A DNA stretch of 64,000 nt from Rhododendron vialii (lineage: Eukaryota; Streptophyta; Magnoliopsida; Ericales; Ericaceae): positions 36,858,501 to 36,922,500 of the forward strand of contig NC_080557.1 of assembly GCF_030253575.1 (NCBI RefSeq), written 5' to 3'. The notes below the pieces were generated by a model. It worked only from the letters and a program-made list of their open reading frames with translations, did not search any database and was not told the DNA's origin. The translations under genes were made by a program, and so were the position numbers. Of the stretch, positions 59,835-64,000 are shown one piece after another; position 1 is the first letter of the stretch, and each line of letters begins with the position of its first letter.

Positions 59835-60403
59835 CAGGGCCGGCTCTGGGCTAAGGCCCAAGAGGCCGGTGCCTTAAGCCCCCCAAGAATGTGTAAAAAC
59901 TAGGGCCTCCTATTATTTTGGGTACCCATTATATATGTCCAATCTTTTTGGGTATAGCAATACTAGAGGCCCATTTTAATACCCAAACCACCTATTTTAC
60001 ACTTAAGAGACACATGCCCAATGGTTGGGCCCAACCTGACTTGCTCAATCAAAGGAAACAAAAAAGGGAAAAGAAAATGCAGATCACGGGCGGCTGTCTT
60101 CATGTAGAGCCCCTTGGAAAATGATCTCATGTGGTGGGTTCCTATATAAGTTTTATGCATATTCTACCCTTAACAGCTCTAATCTTCTAAACAGACAATA
60201 AAATGGAAGAAGATGAATTAGAGATCAAAGAAGAGAAAACAGGATCAAAAATTAGTATTTGTATGTGTTTTTTCCTTATCGAATACATGCATTTGGCTTT
60301 GAAAAAATCATTTAACTACTTGTTATTTTATTATCGTAAATTTTATTAAGGGCCTCATTGTCTACGTCCGTTTTAGGCCCTCAAAATTTCAGAGCCAGCC
60401 CTG
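59835..60403. mobile_element. Non-autonomous hAT-type element, 569 bp
   Basis: The left end CAGGGCCGGCTCTG matches, with one change, the reverse complement of the right end CAGAGCCAGCCCTG. GTTGTGCA flanks both sides exactly (59827-59834 and 60404-60411), the 8-bp duplication typical of hAT. The motif AAGGCCC / GGGCCT recurs inside both ends. No transposase frame is seen. Confidence 0.88.
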
Positions 60404-61205
60404 GTTGTGCAGCACCGCCTACTGCAAGAAAGAAAGGAGGAGGGGAGGAGAACAAAGAGATTTGATTTGAGTTGGTAGAATATTCAAGTTGAAAGTTGAC
60501 CTCACCCAGCCATCATAAACACGTTTTTTTTTTATCATACCAATATAGTAACCCCAAAGCAAATTTTTCTTTACACTATCTTAAACAAAGCAAGGAAAGT
60601 AAGAGAACTGCAACTGAAAGACCTATTATCTCAACTTTGCCTTGGTTTTAATTGGACCTCTGCTAGTAGACGATAGAATTGGTCCTTCAAAAACTTGGCC
60701 GAGGTTCACGTGAAGTGGCTTGGATGACTTATAAGAAAGGGAAATGATTGGAACATAGATGTTTAGATACGTATACAGATGCATTCGGAATAGTTCAATG
60801 CGTGTCGACAGTTCCACTTGCATCTTTTGTGGTGTATTCACGAGAGCAAACATTGAAAGCGGGAGCGAAATATCGTACCGAAGAATTATGTGACTTAGGC
60901 CCGAACATTTGTGGTCGCAACGTTCCACTACAGACAATGTTTTTCTGTATAGTTCACCATATCACAAGATGCGAGTGTGATGCATTCAACCCTAGGCAAC
61001 ATTATGAGTTCACGAGTTAGATGTAGAACATTTCCCCCAAAGCAATTAAGAGGACTGTCGTAGAATCTTGATACACTAACCTAGATTAAATTAAACAAGG
61101 TTTTACCTAAAGTAAAACAAGGTTTACTTAAAAAGGGGGAATGAAAATTGCATTAATTTCGTTACTACTCCATTGCTTGCACACGTAGGGAGGAGAGAGA
61201 AAAAT

Positions 61206-61270
<65 letters not shown>

Positions 61271-61544
61271 TCAATTCTTGGAATGAGGATTGATGCAGTG
61301 AACTGCTGGGTGATTCTTTAAAGAAGTTTGCATATGGATTGATGTCTTTATCATAAAGTTGGGGAGTTTTGCTTTTTCAATTCCAATGATGTTCTAGTAA
61401 ATTTCTTTATCAAAGCATAGACTTTACTTTGATTCTTTGATGATTGTACGAACAGTTTTTTAAAAATATATATTTACCATTCTTTTTTTTACTTTAGTTC
61501 TTTGATTGTACGAACAATTTAAAAAATATATATATTTACCATTC
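60404..61544. other. Intergenic with long GA microsatellite, no gene
   Basis: A GA microsatellite of about 30 units fills 61207-61267. Two near-copies of ATATATATTTACCATTC with T runs lie at about 61468 and 61528. Short ORFs have no recognisable motif. Confidence 0.55.
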
Positions 61545-61732
61545 TTTTTTTTTTTTTTTTCAAGCGGTATAAATCAATGGAACTTAAAAGGTCGTTAGTA
61601 AGTTAGTTCACATGAAATCTAAAAGTTGTCCATAGTTTTAAACCACGAACGCTTCTGACGGGACTAGAACCTTGACTTTCCATAAGAAAAGGGCCAGAAA
61701 ATACCATTGAACTACGAGCCTGTTGACTATAA
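61545..61732 (-). mobile_element. tRNA-derived SINE
   Basis: On the minus strand, TCGTAGTTCAATGGTA is a good A-box region and AAGGTTCTAGTCCCG a B box. The poly(A) tail appears as the T run at 61545-61560 on the plus strand. The 11-bp repeat ATTTACCATTC flanks it (61534-61544 and 61733-61743). Confidence 0.78.
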
Positions 61733-61743
61733 ATTTACCATTC

Positions 61744-62856
61744 ACCACCGATGTTTCTTTATTAACTATCCCGCTTTCTCCGTAATTACACCACTAATGT
61801 TAATTGTTAACTTTTCTAGAATCCGAGGTTGCCTCTCTTGTCTTTCACAAAGAAGAAATTAAATCCACACTTTGAACTTTTGGGTCAAATTACCTGCCAA
61901 CATCTTTATTTTCCATTTTGAACATAACTCTTTGTCCCTCTTTTGCCAATCTAATTTTATTTATGTACTCAAAATTATTGAATTTTCCGCGGAATTGTGT
62001 TTACTTCTTAATTAATTTATACATGGCTAGCGACCGTTATGACGGAATGATATATGTTATCAGGGACAAATAATTTTGAGTGATTAAATATTTCTTTCAA
62101 AAAAAAAATGCTGTAGACGAACCACGGTATGAGTTTTATTTATGAAAGTCATGTATTCGATATTTCATAGAAAATGGGAAAGTTGCATCCGCTTCATTCC
62201 GCTTATAGTAAAGAGATTTACTGACATCTCATTTATTTTAAAGTCGACGTACAAGATCATCCCAACTTTGCTTCAAGTACGTACCTCTCTTTTTCTTATC
62301 AATGAAATATTTTCTTTGCTGGTTTTTGAAAAATGATATCATCCCAACTTCTTTAATCATATCACTAATTAAATTTATGCAACCAAAACCATCGGTGGTA
62401 ATGTAAGCCCCAAAGAGTCGAACTCCTTCGTGTTGGAAATTCCAATAACAAAATTCTCAGTATCCCGTTTATTGAGTTGTATTTTATTTTTCTTTTCTTT
62501 TTAGAGAGTCTGTTTAGGGATTATGTGGATGAATCATGTATTGAGTGTTTGAGTACGGTAGTATAGTTGCACTGTGATCTGGGACATCAAAGAAGAATCA
62601 AGCGGAGTTGATAGTGACGAACCAAGCATCGCATTTTGCGCATAATCCAATTTTCCAAACTGTTGATTTCTTGAAGGTTTCTAACCTAAAACCAATTGGC
62701 TCCTCTAGAATATATTAACTAAGCTTGGGTGACTTAGATGAGCAATGCGGGACAAAGTCTAACAGCAACAATCAAGCACTTTGTCAAGCAAGGCTTCTGA
62801 TCAAAGGTTGGACGACGCTGCCGGATTCGATATGTGTGAGGATCACCATAGCTGTC
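61744..62856. other. Intergenic, no feature recognised
   Basis: A/T-rich DNA between a SINE and the copia LTR. No exon, RNA gene or clear repeat is seen. Confidence 0.45.
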
Positions 62857-63326
62857 TGTAAATATATATCTATATTAAATCTATTATGCGGAAAACATAT
62901 ATAACAAGGATCTTGAATTCAACACATCTCAAGAATTATAAATAACATACCTTTGTTGGCCATCGACATTAGAATGAACAAACCTCTTAATTAGAAACAC
63001 TTTAATTCTTGACTCACATTCTTCTCTCTGTCTCTACTTTGCTAGAATACCCCAGTAACTTTAATTGATGGAAAAATTGTAGGAATAAGGGGTGGGTATT
63101 CACCGTATTCTACCTTTTAATAGAGGAGAGAGAGGGCCTTAGAGATAATTATTAAAAGACACCTAGTCCGTCAAGATCTCTTTTATTATCAAGAATTTTT
63201 CTTCATCTATAATTCTAATTAGTTATCGTAATGAATCATATCACTTCATTAGCTTATCTCATAGTGGAGTTCCACGTACACAAAATGTGAAGGCTAGTGG
63301 GCCACACTAATAGGAAAAAACTAACA
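62857..63326 (-). mobile_element. 3' LTR of a Ty1/copia element
   Basis: On the minus strand the LTR begins TGTTAGTTTTTTCC (63326 downward) and can be drawn to end at TTTACA near 62857, about 470 bp. It is preceded by a polypurine tract, GGGCCAAGTGAGAGAA, just above 63326, as in plant copia elements. The 63326 boundary is strong and the other is approximate. Confidence 0.75.
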
Positions 63327-63779
63327 TTCTCTCACTTGGCCCATCAAGCCGATTGTGATGCAAAGTGTATTTCTTCAAAATATGCATTTGTTTAAAACAA
63401 CTCGAGTGGGTTCTACACTAAAAACTTTGACACATGATCACGGATTTAAAACAGCCAATAGGTTCAAACCAATTAGAAACTTTAATACTGTGATTAATTC
63501 AGACCACCAATGTGAGTCATAGCGGTTGAATAACACCATGCCGCATTCCCTTCTATGCACCACACCATTGATAACCTTCACTAACCAAGTCCGTAATAGG
63601 AAAAATATCATTATTTAGGCTGTAATGCATAAAGCCCCTATAATTTGTCTTGTCAAGATATTTCTTGTTGAACATAATTCAAAATAATATGTGCACGCAT
63701 AATTGGAAACAGAAAAATCAGAATAAACTTTTATTTGCGCTAAATAGTGTCAATAACAATAAGCACTCAACTACTAATA

Positions 63780-64000
63780 TCAAGTATTGCTCAAAAGACC
63801 CATCCTAATAACATGTTCTTTGTATGTCTTTGGAGGCAATCCCTTTGTCAACGGATCATCAATCATAAAAGTGGTGCTTATGTTTTCAATAGACACTTGT
63901 TGTTTCTAGACTCGTTCTCTAACAACCAAGTACTTTACTTTCATATGTTTCGAACCACTAGAGTACTTTCCATTTTTAAAGAAGAAAATTGCAGTGGAAT
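63780..64000 (-). pseudogene. Copia polyprotein C-terminus (RNase H end), truncated by the window
   Basis: The minus-strand translation reads STAIFFFKNGK, SSGSKHMKVKYLVVRERV, a TAG stop (63906-63908), then KQQVSIENISTTFMIDDPLT and KGLPPKTYKEHVIRMGL before the normal-position stop. This matches the last part of Ty1/copia RNase H (SKHIDIKYL, DPLTKGLPP). The in-frame TAG implies a dead copy. The rest of the element lies beyond the window edge. Confidence 0.85.

Noticed and set aside
1..64000. CRISPR array, prokaryotic operon, phage or viral insertion
   Set aside because: No regularly spaced direct repeats with unique spacers, no operon spacing and no viral structural or replication motifs; the reverse-transcriptase-related parts are LINE and copia.

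Overview
This is a nuclear plant window, most likely from a woody eudicot. Coding exons are GC-rich or plant-like with GT-AG introns, and the intergenic DNA is AT-rich and full of MITEs, tRNA-derived SINEs, hAT remnants and long CT/GA microsatellites. I see no bacterial, viral or CRISPR features. Exon coordinates were read by hand from splice sites and reading frame, not computed.

Five host genes are well supported: (1) a chloroplast 2-oxoglutarate/malate translocator (DiT1/OMT1 type, + strand, 995-6689, 3 exons); (2) a CCCH zinc-finger protein with ankyrin repeats (- strand, 15744-17891, single coding exon, probably with a spliced 5' leader); (3) an ARMC8/GID5-type armadillo protein of the GID/CTLH ubiquitin-ligase complex (+ strand, 34448-44168, 8 exons); (4) a chloroplast RbcX Rubisco-assembly chaperone (- strand, 45954-48605, 5 short exons that lie almost entirely below an ORF-length cutoff); (5) a SIAMESE-RELATED-like cyclin-dependent kinase inhibitor (+ strand, 56617-57159). 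Genes 1 and 2 are neighbours here, as their homologues are in Arabidopsis (AT5G12860 / AT5G12850), which suggests conserved microsynteny.

The space between genes is mostly mobile-element debris. 1-430 is a foldback MITE. 9.0-10.6 kb is a MITE cluster with two tandem long-palindrome elements. 12-14 kb holds tandem duplications and a 103-bp transposed hairpin. 20-27.5 kb is a dense nest: a tandem duplication with a foldback, a 1.2-kb hAT-type element with an 8-bp target-site duplication, and a long-terminal-inverted-repeat (MULE-like) element whose left repeat was split by a 5'-truncated LINE carrying reverse-transcriptase-end and RNase H domains. 28-30 kb looks like an LTR. 49-56 kb holds several foldbacks, a probable solo LTR and unassigned repeat DNA. 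59-61.7 kb holds a second hAT-type element and a SINE. 62.9-64 kb is the 3' end of a Ty1/copia element running off the window edge.

The genes do not form a pathway or operon. Two are chloroplast proteins (carbon/nitrogen exchange and Rubisco assembly), and the others act in the nucleus or cytosol. One shared feature is a CT-rich tract on the sense strand of four of the five 5' leaders. I found no convincing new multi-gene system; the most informative novelties are the nested and self-complementary mobile elements.
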